A DNA stretch of 64,000 bases, from NCBI GenBank assembly GCA_045537235.1, contig JAZSPB010000156.1, positions 131,584 to 195,583 of the forward strand. Reading direction: 5' to 3'. Every line of letters begins with the position of its first letter. The first letter of the stretch is position 1. Both the position numbers and the translations under genes were made by a program. Under the pieces are notes generated by a model. It was given only the letters and a program-made list of their open reading frames with translations. It searched no databases and was not told the origin of the DNA. The DNA is from RGIG8775 sp045537235 (GTDB taxonomy: Bacteria > Bacillota > Clostridia > Oscillospirales > CAG-272). Below, in pieces: positions 10,401-16,778 of this stretch.

Positions 10401-10529
10401 ACTCTCGCTCTCATTCGACTCGGATTCGGTGACCTCATGGGTATCCGTCTCGGACTCCGTTTCTCCGCCGCAAGCGACAAAACTCAATAAAAGCGTGAAT
10501 ATCAAAAGAATGGATAATAGCTTTTTCAT
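7452..10529 (-). CDS. Sialate O-acetylesterase-type (SASA) multidomain lipoprotein
   Basis: A 1025-residue surface lipoprotein. It has a signal peptide with lipobox SFVAC (Cys20), a Ser/Glu/Thr/Asp-rich linker (about residues 21-60), and two beta-sandwich, carbohydrate-binding-like regions (about 60-430). A sialate O-acetylesterase domain follows: GEVWYCSGQSNMEL has the nucleophilic Ser near residue 525, VMWYQGESQPN lies near 710, and TGGTIHPGTKVPVG supplies the likely catalytic His near 797. A C-terminal beta-domain closes the protein. The enzyme probably removes acetyl groups from sugars of host or plant glycans outside the cell; the exact glycan is not shown. ATG 10529 has GGAGGAA upstream and its own strong promoter. 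Confidence 0.85.
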   Translation of the reverse strand: MKKLLSILLIFTLLLSFVACGGETESETDTHEVTESESNESESESDPEESEQGFETAAPGGDDKEPDPFYVAGNPAAKVSINTDKAYIRTKDQSIKVESSSADGGVGVLDVLEVYMTPRNVGKTYKITAYVMPIGENAAFRMSVSKEGSDDTAAESHKFELRANEWNQLTLFYKVTAENTAAGLITVKIDQNVAAAVDAPASDLCSTFYVDDVKASLHKDAYVPEYTVYKTEDFENADASFTQYKTSTYAELTDAANEYKMGGNYANSLLQVGALNWQSHSGDKAMALYNFQPNANGDFGARVKLNNLMPKDLTPYIGQTVKISAYVLMEGFKDPAKPVSSSIGLMGDKKTTQLAYTSYDIYEGEWTFVEYEMDITKDFLSKTELVFDDASIKEHYPVRPFINFGTSSTNFPKTVYIDDFTVEFAMLNTNIGVILPSIFADDMVLQRNKKVPIWGWGGTPGDTITAEIDQYTASSVVDANGEFYLELPEMEGGSGKTLLVKNGVAGKTFKNVGIGEVWYCSGQSNMELKMSSVFDTADIVSGAKNYDVRSFKIGVTASYELQKDVTNGAWKQVTASNVSGVSAIAYISAYQIQAELGVPVAIIECYEGGSSAQAWLNYERLFASDREFIYNDPSILPSVRNNWGCEGRTLWQDYDFYWSLGKIYKTTKAAGTLINGTEGSTGRRFAPTGLYNAMQGPLANYAVAGVMWYQGESQPNARIAQQYNYILYDLIEQWREDFRDENLPIMLVQLAPYAAGSGRNFFEIRQVQIDTAKRLNNVEVISTAYEGTFDDKDTGGTIHPGTKVPVGNRMAATILATVYGKTYYEGTTEYTGPMYEYMEVDGDRVILHFSHIGDGLKIKDGDTKLTGFKISANGKTFVDATATIVGDTVVVTATSIKNPVAVQYSYVNSYAVSGAPDTLGGNLENSISQPAFPFLATLSDANIHGADISVDGKICVEVWELGHNETSHKVTVKANGVTKEYTTTFETAGNFIIETDITAKSGDEVTVTLTDLSGKVIDTKTVVLK

Positions 10530-10558
10530 AAAGATTCCTCCACTATATAATTGTACTT

Positions 10559-10587
10559 ATTATAACATACGTCTCAAAAATATGCAA
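10559..10587 (-). promoter_or_regulatory. Promoter of the SASA lipoprotein gene
   Basis: On the minus strand TTGCAT (10582-10587), a 17-bp spacer and a perfect TATAAT (10559-10564), about 30 bases before the start codon. This is a housekeeping sigma-A type site. Confidence 0.75.
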
Positions 10588-10642
10588 TCGGTTTTGAAGT
10601 TTTTTGTATAACTTGCGAAAAATTTGTGCAAAAGAGCGAAAA

Positions 10643-10860
10643 GGGCGCCTGTGGGCGCGGGAGGTCGCTTTTTTGAAAAAAAGCTCCGCAAAAAACTTTT
10701 CTATTGCACCCTGCCGAATTTGAGCGAACATACTGCCCCCTAATGGGTATCGCTATGTTCGCATAAACTACAATAAGGCGCAATAGAAAAGTTTTTGCGC
10801 ACTTTCGAAGAAAGTGTGCTTTTCTTCAAAAAGCGACCTCCCCGCGCCCGCAGGCGCCCC
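10643..10860. repeat. Palindromic intergenic repeat, copy B (full length)
   Basis: The most complete copy, about 218 bp, in the 343-base gap between the sigma-factor gene and the SASA gene. Left arm GGGCGCCTGTGGGCGCGGGA is matched by a right arm ending CCCGCGCCCGCAGGCGCCCC, and GGTCGCTTTTTTGAA is matched by TTCAAAAAGCGACC. Inner variable arms CTATTGCACC and GGCGCAATAG still pair. The centre has GCGAACATAC and GCTATGTTCGC. Nothing else, apart from the SASA promoter, is seen in this gap. Confidence 0.85.
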
Positions 10861-10872
10861 GAAGAAAACTTT

Positions 10873-11463
10873 TCAAAACAATGCTTTTAACTTTTGTCTG
10901 ACTCTAAAAATTGCGTTATCAATAGATTTTTCACTTTTACCAAGCGTTCGGGCGATCTCCCGCGAAGAACAACCGGCAACATAGGAACGCCACACCTTAT
11001 TTTCGAAATCCGAAAGTGCTCGGTCGATGCGGCGGTTAAGTTCCCGCATTTCCTCGCGTTTGATAAGTGCTACGGCAGGATCCTCTTGATTCTCATGCTC
11101 GTCCGAAATCCAGTCCTCAGACTCAAGCGATAGCATCTCTGTTCCCTTGCGCTTTTTCATGGCACGAATTTGAGTAATCAAAGCGTTGTTCAAGCAAATT
11201 TTGGCATACAATCCAAAACTGACGTCATTTTGTCCCAAATCGTAAGATAAAATGGAATTATAAAAAACCAATGTCAACTCCTGCTTGAGATCCTCTGCAT
11301 CTTGTTCGGTCACATCATTCCGCCAAAAGCGGTTGACAAACGAGGTGATAAGCGGATCATAAAGCTGCAACATCTCCTCAAAAGCCTCTTGATTTTCTTT
11401 TCGCACCTGCAAAATGAGATTTTTTACGATCTTATCGTAGGAATCGAACATCTCGCGCATCAT
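10873..11463 (-). CDS. Sigma-70 family RNA polymerase sigma factor, SigH-like
   Basis: A 196-residue sigma factor. Region 2 covers about residues 35-100, with DAEDLKQELTLVFYNSILSY and SFGLYAKICLNNALITQIRA, which resembles sigma-H (its ITRQIITAIK stretch). Region 4 is at about 140-196, with SYVAGCSSREIARTLGKSEK then SIDNAIFRVRQKLKALF, close to the SigH ending SVDNALQRVKRKLE. It may direct stationary-phase, competence or sporulation genes, but that is inference. Two ATGs lie in a row; the second (11460) has better spacing to GGGAGGG. It follows the DUF4364 gene by 10 bases, so the two form an operon. It is short for SigH (about 215 residues). Confidence 0.8.
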   Translation of the reverse strand: MMREMFDSYDKIVKNLILQVRKENQEAFEEMLQLYDPLITSFVNRFWRNDVTEQDAEDLKQELTLVFYNSILSYDLGQNDVSFGLYAKICLNNALITQIRAMKKRKGTEMLSLESEDWISDEHENQEDPAVALIKREEMRELNRRIDRALSDFENKVWRSYVAGCSSREIARTLGKSEKSIDNAIFRVRQKLKALF

Positions 11464-11473
11464 GCCCTCCCGA

Positions 11474-12019
11474 TCAAGTAAATAAGTATCCGATTTTTCC
11501 GGTCAGCAACGCCACGTTTCCGCGATAGATCACATCGGGACGTTCCATATAAAGTTGCTTCATTCTCTCCACGCGGTTTTCGGTATCCACCACCATGGTG
11601 ATCTCGAATATTTTTTCTTTTTTCTCGTAAAGTGTGCAAGTAAGATCAAAGCGACCGTCCGAACGGCGCTCGGAGGCGCATCTGGCCTCAATTCCTCGCT
11701 TCTTGAAGTCCAAATAGCGGAATGCCGCCTCCAAGCTCTTATCCAAAATGGAGGAAAGAATATCACTGTGCAGCTCGCGTGCCACCAAACGACCTCTCTT
11801 GGTCACGGAATAGTACTTTTCCCCGTCCACCTCGGTGTATTCGATCAACTCGGAATCCAAAAGCTCGTGAAAGCTCTCGGCAAAATCCAAATACATCACA
11901 TAGTCGGTCTGCATAACAATGTCATTAATGGAAATAAAATCCAACGGATAATTGATATTTTCCATCAAAAACAATACAAATATCTTTACATTTCTTTTCG
12001 CAATAACTCCTGCACCCAT
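11474..12019 (-). CDS. DUF4364 family winged-helix protein
   Basis: A 181-residue cytosolic protein of the DUF4364 type common in Clostridia. The first 90 residues look like a winged-helix domain (NVKIFVLFLMENINYPLDF, then a long helix and the wing EVDGEKYYSVTKRGRLVARE). The C-terminal half is a beta-rich domain of unknown role, with YEKKEKIFEITMVVDT. It is probably a transcription regulator. It shares a transcript with the sigma-factor gene 10 bases downstream and is divergent from hom. ATG 12019 has AAGGAG at eight bases. Confidence 0.75.
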   Translation of the reverse strand: MGAGVIAKRNVKIFVLFLMENINYPLDFISINDIVMQTDYVMYLDFAESFHELLDSELIEYTEVDGEKYYSVTKRGRLVARELHSDILSSILDKSLEAAFRYLDFKKRGIEARCASERRSDGRFDLTCTLYEKKEKIFEITMVVDTENRVERMKQLYMERPDVIYRGNVALLTGKIGYLFT

Positions 12020-12073
12020 AAAAAGCTCCTTCCTGAGCGGGATATGCCCTAAAAATCCCCTTTTTCAATAATT

Positions 12074-12102
12074 ATTTTACCATATTTCTATGTTTTTTTC
12101 AA
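12074..12102 (-). promoter_or_regulatory. Promoter of the DUF4364-sigma operon
   Basis: Minus strand TTGAAA (12097-12102), 17-bp spacer, TAAAAT (12074-12079). It sits back-to-back with the hom promoter. Confidence 0.6.
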
Positions 12103-12110
12103 TAGTTTTA

Positions 12111-12139
12111 TTGCATTTGTCAGAAAAATATGGTATACT
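12111..12139 (+). promoter_or_regulatory. Promoter of hom
   Basis: TTGCAT (12111-12116), 17-bp spacer, TATACT (12134-12139), which leaves a leader of only about 25 bases. No T-box or other leader fits in that space. Confidence 0.65.
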
Positions 12140-12171
12140 ATTCCTAATCTATATTTTTTGTGAGGTATATT

Positions 12172-13389
12172 ATGGTAAACGTAGCCATTCTCGGATTTGG
12201 CGTAGTGGGTAGCGGAACCGCAGAGGTTTTGACAGAAAATCTCACGCTCATTGAAGCACGCATCCACAAAAAGCTGAACATCAAATACATTTTGGATCTG
12301 CGCGATTTCCCCGACAGTCCCTTTGCCGACCGCGTGATCCACGACTTTAATATCATTCTTGAGGATCCCGAGGTAACGCTTGTGGCAGAGATGATGGGCG
12401 GTTCCCATCCTGCGTACGACTTTTCTATTGCCTGCCTTCGCGCCGGCAAGAGCGTAGTGACATCCAACAAGGAAGTAGTGGCTAACTTCGGTGACGAATT
12501 GCTGGCGGTGGCCAAAGAAAACAATGTACGTTATATGTTTGAAGCGAGTGTTGGTGGCGGCATTCCGATCATTCGACCTCTTGCCAACGACCTTGCGGCT
12601 AACCAAGTGCTTTCCATTGACGGAATTCTTAACGGAACCACCAACTATATTTTGACGCAAATGGGCACCACCGGCGCTGCCTTTTCCGATGCACTCAAAG
12701 AGGCACAGGCCAAAGGTTATGCAGAAGCCAATCCTTCTGCCGACATTGACGGTATTGATGCGGCACGCAAGATCACCATTCTCGCGGCTCTTTCTTACGG
12801 TGTTCTGTTAGATCCCAACAAGATCTACACGGAAGGCATTACCAAGATTACAACCTCTGACATGAAGATCGCAAGCGAGTTGGGCTATGCAATCAAGCTG
12901 ATCGGTCACTGCGAGAAGATCGGTGACAAAGTGCTTGCTATGGTCAGCCCCCGTCTCATCCCCGCAAGCAATCCTCTTCACACGATCGACGATGTGTTCA
13001 ACGGCATTTTGGTTGATACCGATATGCTGGGTGCCACCATGTTCTACGGGCGCGGTGCAGGCAAGCTTCCCACGGCGAGTGCTGTGGTAGGAGACATCAT
13101 CGACATCGCCAAAAGCCCCGAAAATGACCCCGCGTTCCCCATGTTCACCAAAGCTTGCGATTGTAAGATCGCAGATATCGCGGATTACCGTTGCCGCAAT
13201 ATGCTGGTATTGGAAGGAAATCTGAAGGAAAACGGTGCCGAAATAGACAGTTTGCCCGTTAAAGCTCTTGAGGTTTTCGTTGACAACGGAAGGACTGCGA
13301 TCATCACGGAAGAAATCACCGAAAAGCAGTGCAGTGATCTTTGCACATCTCTCGGGGATAAGCTCCTTTCCCGTATCCGCGTTCTTTAA
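12172..13389 (+). CDS. hom: Homoserine dehydrogenase
   Basis: Reduces aspartate semialdehyde to homoserine with NAD(P)H, on the route to threonine and methionine. The N-terminal Rossmann motif is ILGFGVVGSGTAEVL. SNKEVVANFGDEL and EASVGGGIPIIRPL follow, then the family signature GILNGTTNYILTQM and DIDGIDAARKITILAAL with the catalytic Asp/Lys region. The last 75 residues (from about 330) form a short ACT-like regulatory tail, so threonine feedback is possible. At 405 residues it is slightly shorter than Bacillus Hom. The start is ATG 12172, seven bases after TGAGG. It is monocistronic with its own promoter and terminator. Confidence 0.94.
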   Translation: MVNVAILGFGVVGSGTAEVLTENLTLIEARIHKKLNIKYILDLRDFPDSPFADRVIHDFNIILEDPEVTLVAEMMGGSHPAYDFSIACLRAGKSVVTSNKEVVANFGDELLAVAKENNVRYMFEASVGGGIPIIRPLANDLAANQVLSIDGILNGTTNYILTQMGTTGAAFSDALKEAQAKGYAEANPSADIDGIDAARKITILAALSYGVLLDPNKIYTEGITKITTSDMKIASELGYAIKLIGHCEKIGDKVLAMVSPRLIPASNPLHTIDDVFNGILVDTDMLGATMFYGRGAGKLPTASAVVGDIIDIAKSPENDPAFPMFTKACDCKIADIADYRCRNMLVLEGNLKENGAEIDSLPVKALEVFVDNGRTAIITEEITEKQCSDLCTSLGDKLLSRIRVL

Positions 13390-13400
13390 ATGAATATTTA

Positions 13401-13432
13401 AAAAGGCTGTTGCAAAAACAACAGTCTTTTTT
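13401..13432 (+). terminator. Rho-independent terminator of hom
   Basis: The stem GGCTGTTG / CAACAGTC with a CAAAAA-type loop is followed by TTTTTT, 12 bases after the hom stop. Confidence 0.85.
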
Positions 13433-13435
13433 GTG

Positions 13436-13640
13436 GGGGCGCCTGCGGGCGCAGGAGGTCGCTTTTTTGAAAAAAAGCTCCGCAAAAAACTTTTTTTGAT
13501 GCGCCTTGGTAAAGTTTGAGCGAACATACAGCTTCCCTTTTGGGCGCCGCTATGTTTGCAAAAATTCATGAAAGGGTGCTTTAAAAAGTTTTGTGCTCTT
13601 TCGAAGAATGTGCTGTTTTTCTCAAAAACGACCGCTGCGG
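13436..13640. repeat. Palindromic intergenic repeat, copy C
   Basis: This copy fills most of the 332-base gap after hom. The left side is intact: GGCGCCTGCGGGCGCAGGAG, then GTCGCTTTTTTGAAAAAAAG and CTCCGCAAAAAACTTTTT. The centre has GAGCGAACATAC and GCTATGTTTGC. The right side is decayed: AAAAAGTTTTGTGCTC, then TCAAAAACGACCGCTGCGGGC. Directly after it comes the promoter of the next gene. Confidence 0.8.
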
Positions 13641-13663
13641 GCATCTTTTGAAAGCAAAAAATA

Positions 13664-13692
13664 TTGATATCCGGAGTCATCTTTGGTATAAT
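13664..13692 (+). promoter_or_regulatory. Promoter of the SseB-like gene
   Basis: TTGATA (13664-13669), 17-bp spacer with an extended TGG, TATAAT (13687-13692). A ribosome site AAAGG lies before ATG 13722. Confidence 0.7.
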
Positions 13693-13721
13693 GATGTAAA
13701 TATTTCGAAAGGTAAAAAAAG

Positions 13722-14123
13722 ATGTTCAACAAATTTTTCGGTCATAACAAAAAATGGTATGAAGATTGTAAAAAACTCATCGACGGCACGATTGCCATTC
13801 AAGACTTTATAAAACAAAATGCGACCGTAACGCTGTATTATTCCACTCCTTTCGGTGAAGATGCAAACGGTCGGCAGCAAATATGGGTGCTGTCCAATCG
13901 GAAAAATGAAATTCAACATTTCCCTGCATTTTCTTCCAAGAAAAAATGTGCCGATTTCCTTTTAGCAATGGGAAGGAAAGACTTTATGATCATCAAGGGC
14001 GATCTAATTTCCTTATTGGATTCACTGAACGCTCATCCGCTTCTTCAAAAATTCGGTGTTGTGATCGATCCCAACTCTGATCTATCCGTTGCCATTGACC
14101 CGCAAATACGCGCGATTCATTAA
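13722..14123 (+). CDS. SseB-like domain protein
   Basis: A 133-residue cytosolic protein. After a 40-residue N-terminal part the sequence QQIWVLSNRKNEIQHFPAF, then a helix and IIKGDLISLLDSLNAHP, and LQKFGVVIDPNSDLSVAIDP has the pattern of SseB N-terminal domains, which end in a VVINP-like strand. SseB-type domains have no firmly known activity in Gram-positive bacteria. The gene has its own promoter and stands alone. The family call is by pattern only. Confidence 0.55.
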   Translation: MFNKFFGHNKKWYEDCKKLIDGTIAIQDFIKQNATVTLYYSTPFGEDANGRQQIWVLSNRKNEIQHFPAFSSKKKCADFLLAMGRKDFMIIKGDLISLLDSLNAHPLLQKFGVVIDPNSDLSVAIDPQIRAIH

Positions 14124-14167
14124 ATCTTTTCTCTCGCGTGGGAGCCATGCAGCAATCGCCCTGCTAT

Positions 14168-14198
14168 TAAAAAAGCGACCGATAAAACCGATCGCTTT
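14168..14198 (-). terminator. Terminator of the sugar isomerase/epimerase gene
   Basis: On the minus strand a 12-bp stem (AAAGCGATCGGT / ATCGGTCGCTTT, two G-U pairs) with a three-base loop is followed by TTT. It lies between convergent genes and may serve both. Confidence 0.8.
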
Positions 14199-14208
14199 GG
14201 AATTCTTT

Positions 14209-14994
14209 TTAGTTCATGAAATGAGCCTTGATGTAGTCGCAGCTGGTCTTGATGCTTTCCATTGCATCACCGGTTGCAAAGTTGGTGTCCTGCTCGACAA
14301 CAAAGTCTTTGACGCCGATCTTCTCACCCAGAGGAATGATATCCTCAAAGTTGATGTTACCGTTACCGATCTCGGTGATGTAAGGCGAATTGCCCTTCTC
14401 GCCGCCGCAAGCGCCCATATCCTTCAAGTGAAGAATATCTACGCGACCGGCCAAACGCTCCATCATCTTTCTGACATCATATCCGCCGTGCTGTACCCAG
14501 TAGGTATCCAAAACGAAGCTGACATTGTCCTTATCAAAGCCCTCAATGAGGTAATCCATCACGGTCTTGCCTTCGACTTTCTTGAACTCGAAGCTGTGAT
14601 TGTGATAAGTAAACTTCATGCCGACTTTAGCCAGCTTTGCGGCGATATCATTGACCTGATCAATAAAAGCAAGAATGGCCTCCTTGGAGGTACGAGCCTC
14701 ACCGGGCATACTTCCAATACCCATATTGGTTGTTCCGAGAATCTTGTGAACCTCAATGGCCTCGTCCAAATTCTCAACGATCAGTTTCCAGTTATAGTGC
14801 GTACCGCAGATAGCAACACCTGCATTATCAGCGCACTCCTTGAAGTACTTTGCACTCTCAATATCGGTAATCAAGCCTGCGGTCTGAACCGAATCGTAAC
14901 CTGCGGCCTTGATCTTAAGGAACGCATCCTTGAGTCCTTCGGGGGTTCCGGTAAAATCACGAACCGTATAGATCTGAAGTCCTACGCTTTTCAT
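14209..14994 (-). CDS. Sugar phosphate isomerase/epimerase (xylose isomerase-like TIM barrel)
   Basis: A 261-residue TIM barrel of the AP-endonuclease-2/xylose-isomerase-like family. Visible signatures are MKSVGLQIYTVRDFTG at the N-terminus, GMKFTYHNHSFEF, SFVLDTYWVQHGG (metal-ligand Asp) and ILHLKDMG, with VEQD near the end. Relatives include inosose isomerases and hydroxypyruvate isomerase-like proteins, so the exact sugar is not predictable. It has its own strong promoter and terminator and is not in an operon. Confidence 0.85.
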   Translation of the reverse strand: MKSVGLQIYTVRDFTGTPEGLKDAFLKIKAAGYDSVQTAGLITDIESAKYFKECADNAGVAICGTHYNWKLIVENLDEAIEVHKILGTTNMGIGSMPGEARTSKEAILAFIDQVNDIAAKLAKVGMKFTYHNHSFEFKKVEGKTVMDYLIEGFDKDNVSFVLDTYWVQHGGYDVRKMMERLAGRVDILHLKDMGACGGEKGNSPYITEIGNGNINFEDIIPLGEKIGVKDFVVEQDTNFATGDAMESIKTSCDYIKAHFMN

Positions 14995-15041
14995 AATAAT
15001 CCTCTTTCCACGGGAATTCCCGCTGTTTTATTGATAATTTT

Positions 15042-15070
15042 ATTATAATGACCCCAATGGGAAAAGTCAA
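15042..15070 (-). promoter_or_regulatory. Promoter of the sugar isomerase/epimerase gene
   Basis: Minus strand TTGACT (15065-15070), 17-bp spacer, perfect TATAAT (15042-15047). The roughly 45-base leader holds a GCGGGAATTCCCGT-type palindrome (about 15010-15023), which could be an operator. Confidence 0.75.
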
Positions 15071-15111
15071 GTCTTTTTTTGCACTTTGGGAGAAAATAAT
15101 TGCCAAGGTTA

Positions 15112-15140
15112 TTGCAAATTTTATAAAATTCATGTATAAT
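15112..15140 (+). promoter_or_regulatory. Promoter of the HAD-murB-comEC operon
   Basis: TTGCAA (15112-15117), 17-bp spacer, TATAAT (15135-15140). It is divergent from the isomerase promoter. Confidence 0.75.
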
Positions 15141-15174
15141 ATATTGGTAACAAAGCGAAAAGGAATATCATATA

Positions 15175-15867
15175 ATGAAATATCGGACGATTTTATTGGA
15201 TGCCGACGGAACACTTCTCGACTTTGTAAAAGCCGAACATGCTGCTCTTTCGGATACACTTCGCCATTTTTCTCTTCCCGAAAGTGAATCGATCCACCGC
15301 GGATACTCCGAGGCCAATGCCGAGCAGTGGCTCCTTTTGGAAAAGAAGTTAGTGACCGGCACACAGCTCAAAATCAATCGCTTTCAGTCATTTTGCAGTA
15401 AATTCAATTTTTCACAAGACGCAAAAGCCATGGCCGTCTACTATGAAAATGCTCTTTCTCGAAAGAGCTATTTGCTTAAGGGCGCGCAAAACATCTGCCG
15501 ACTTCTTTCGCAACACTGTGAGCTTTTCCTTGTGACAAACGGATTTCAAAAAATACAAAGCACTCGTTTTTACGCCACTCCCCTGCCTCCCTATTTCAAA
15601 GGATGCTTTATTTCCGAGGAAATCGGTGTAGAAAAGCCGGATCCTCTGTTCTTTGAGCGAGTGGCACAGCGCATTCCCGACTTTGAAAAGAAGTCAACAC
15701 TCATCGTTGGTGATTCCTTGTCCTCTGACATGGCCGGTGGAATCGGATTCGGCATTGACACTTGCTGGTATAATCCTTCCGGCAAGGAACCGCCCGCCAA
15801 TATGACGCTGACTTACATTATATCTTCGCTTTCGCAACTTCAACATATTATTCTACGAGGTGAGTAA
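15175..15867 (+). CDS. HAD hydrolase, YjjG-type pyrimidine nucleotidase-like
   Basis: A 230-residue HAD phosphatase with a helical cap. Motif I is LLDADGTLLDF (nucleophile Asp), motif II FLVTNGF, and motifs III-IV EEIGVEKPDPLFFERV and LIVGDSLSSDMAGG. This arrangement matches the YjjG subfamily, which removes phosphate from (sometimes damaged) pyrimidine nucleotides; the substrate is inferred. The stop codon directly abuts the murB start, so they share a transcript. AAAAGGAA precedes ATG 15175. Confidence 0.85.
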   Translation: MKYRTILLDADGTLLDFVKAEHAALSDTLRHFSLPESESIHRGYSEANAEQWLLLEKKLVTGTQLKINRFQSFCSKFNFSQDAKAMAVYYENALSRKSYLLKGAQNICRLLSQHCELFLVTNGFQKIQSTRFYATPLPPYFKGCFISEEIGVEKPDPLFFERVAQRIPDFEKKSTLIVGDSLSSDMAGGIGFGIDTCWYNPSGKEPPANMTLTYIISSLSQLQHIILRGE

Positions 15868-16776
15868 ATGTTCAACATATCCGCGCTCTGTGCAAAACTT
15901 AAAGAACTGAACATTCCCTACTGCGAATCGGTCCCCATGTCGGGATACACCACCATGAAGGTGGGAGGCATCGCTTCTGTTGTTGCCGCAGTACGCTCTA
16001 CAGAGCAATTGGTTACTGCCGTTCGGGAAGCCAAGGCGCACCAAGTGCGATTCGCCGTCATTGGAAACGGAAGCAATGTTATCTTTGCCGACGATGGCTT
16101 TGACGGGCTTGTCATCGTAACATCAGATATCAAAAATCACTTGGTGGAAGGAAACACGATCAAGGCAGATTGCGGCGCATCGCTTACCGGGCTTGCTGTC
16201 GAGGCACAACGTGCCGGTCTTTCCGGGTTGGAATTCGCTTACGGCATTCCCGGAACGCTCGGCGGCGGCATCTATATGAATGCAGGTGCTTACGGAGGAA
16301 GTCTTTCAGATGTGGTGATCTCTTCCATCTGCTTTGATACAGAAAACGAAACGGTGCGCAAGGTCGATATGGAGGAGCATGAATTTTCCTACCGTCACAG
16401 CATCTACACCAAGAATCCCAATCTCATTATTCTTGCCGCCATGCTCAAACTGACCGAGGATAATCCCATTGAGATCGCCGCCATAATGAGTCAAAACAGA
16501 AAGGCGCGAAAGGAAAAGCAGCCCCTTGAATTTCCCAGTGCGGGGAGTGTTTTCAAGCGTCCTGTTGGATATTATGCAGGCGAACTGATCGAAAAGAGCG
16601 GTTTGAAAGGCTACCGTATCGGCGGCGCCGAGGTTTCGGAAAAGCACGCGGGATTTATCATCAATCGCGGCGGAGCTACAGCCAATGACGTTATGCAATT
16701 GGTGGAGCACATCCGTCACACCGTCTATCGCAATTATCAAGTGGATCTTGACTGCGAGATCAAATTCATCCGATAA
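15868..16776 (+). CDS. murB: UDP-N-acetylenolpyruvoylglucosamine reductase
   Basis: FAD enzyme of the second peptidoglycan step: it reduces the enolpyruvyl group on UDP-GlcNAc with NADPH. It has family length (302 residues). Visible are YTTMKVGGIASVV, GNGSNVIFADDGFDGLVI, GIPGTLGGGIYMNAGAYGG (FAD-binding) and EFPSAGSVFKRP with the proton-donating Ser, typical of type IIb MurB. The start abuts the upstream stop, and the ribosome site GAGGTGAG lies inside the end of the HAD gene. comEC follows after two bases. Confidence 0.96.
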   Translation: MFNISALCAKLKELNIPYCESVPMSGYTTMKVGGIASVVAAVRSTEQLVTAVREAKAHQVRFAVIGNGSNVIFADDGFDGLVIVTSDIKNHLVEGNTIKADCGASLTGLAVEAQRAGLSGLEFAYGIPGTLGGGIYMNAGAYGGSLSDVVISSICFDTENETVRKVDMEEHEFSYRHSIYTKNPNLIILAAMLKLTEDNPIEIAAIMSQNRKARKEKQPLEFPSAGSVFKRPVGYYAGELIEKSGLKGYRIGGAEVSEKHAGFIINRGGATANDVMQLVEHIRHTVYRNYQVDLDCEIKFIR

Positions 16777-16778
16777 TT

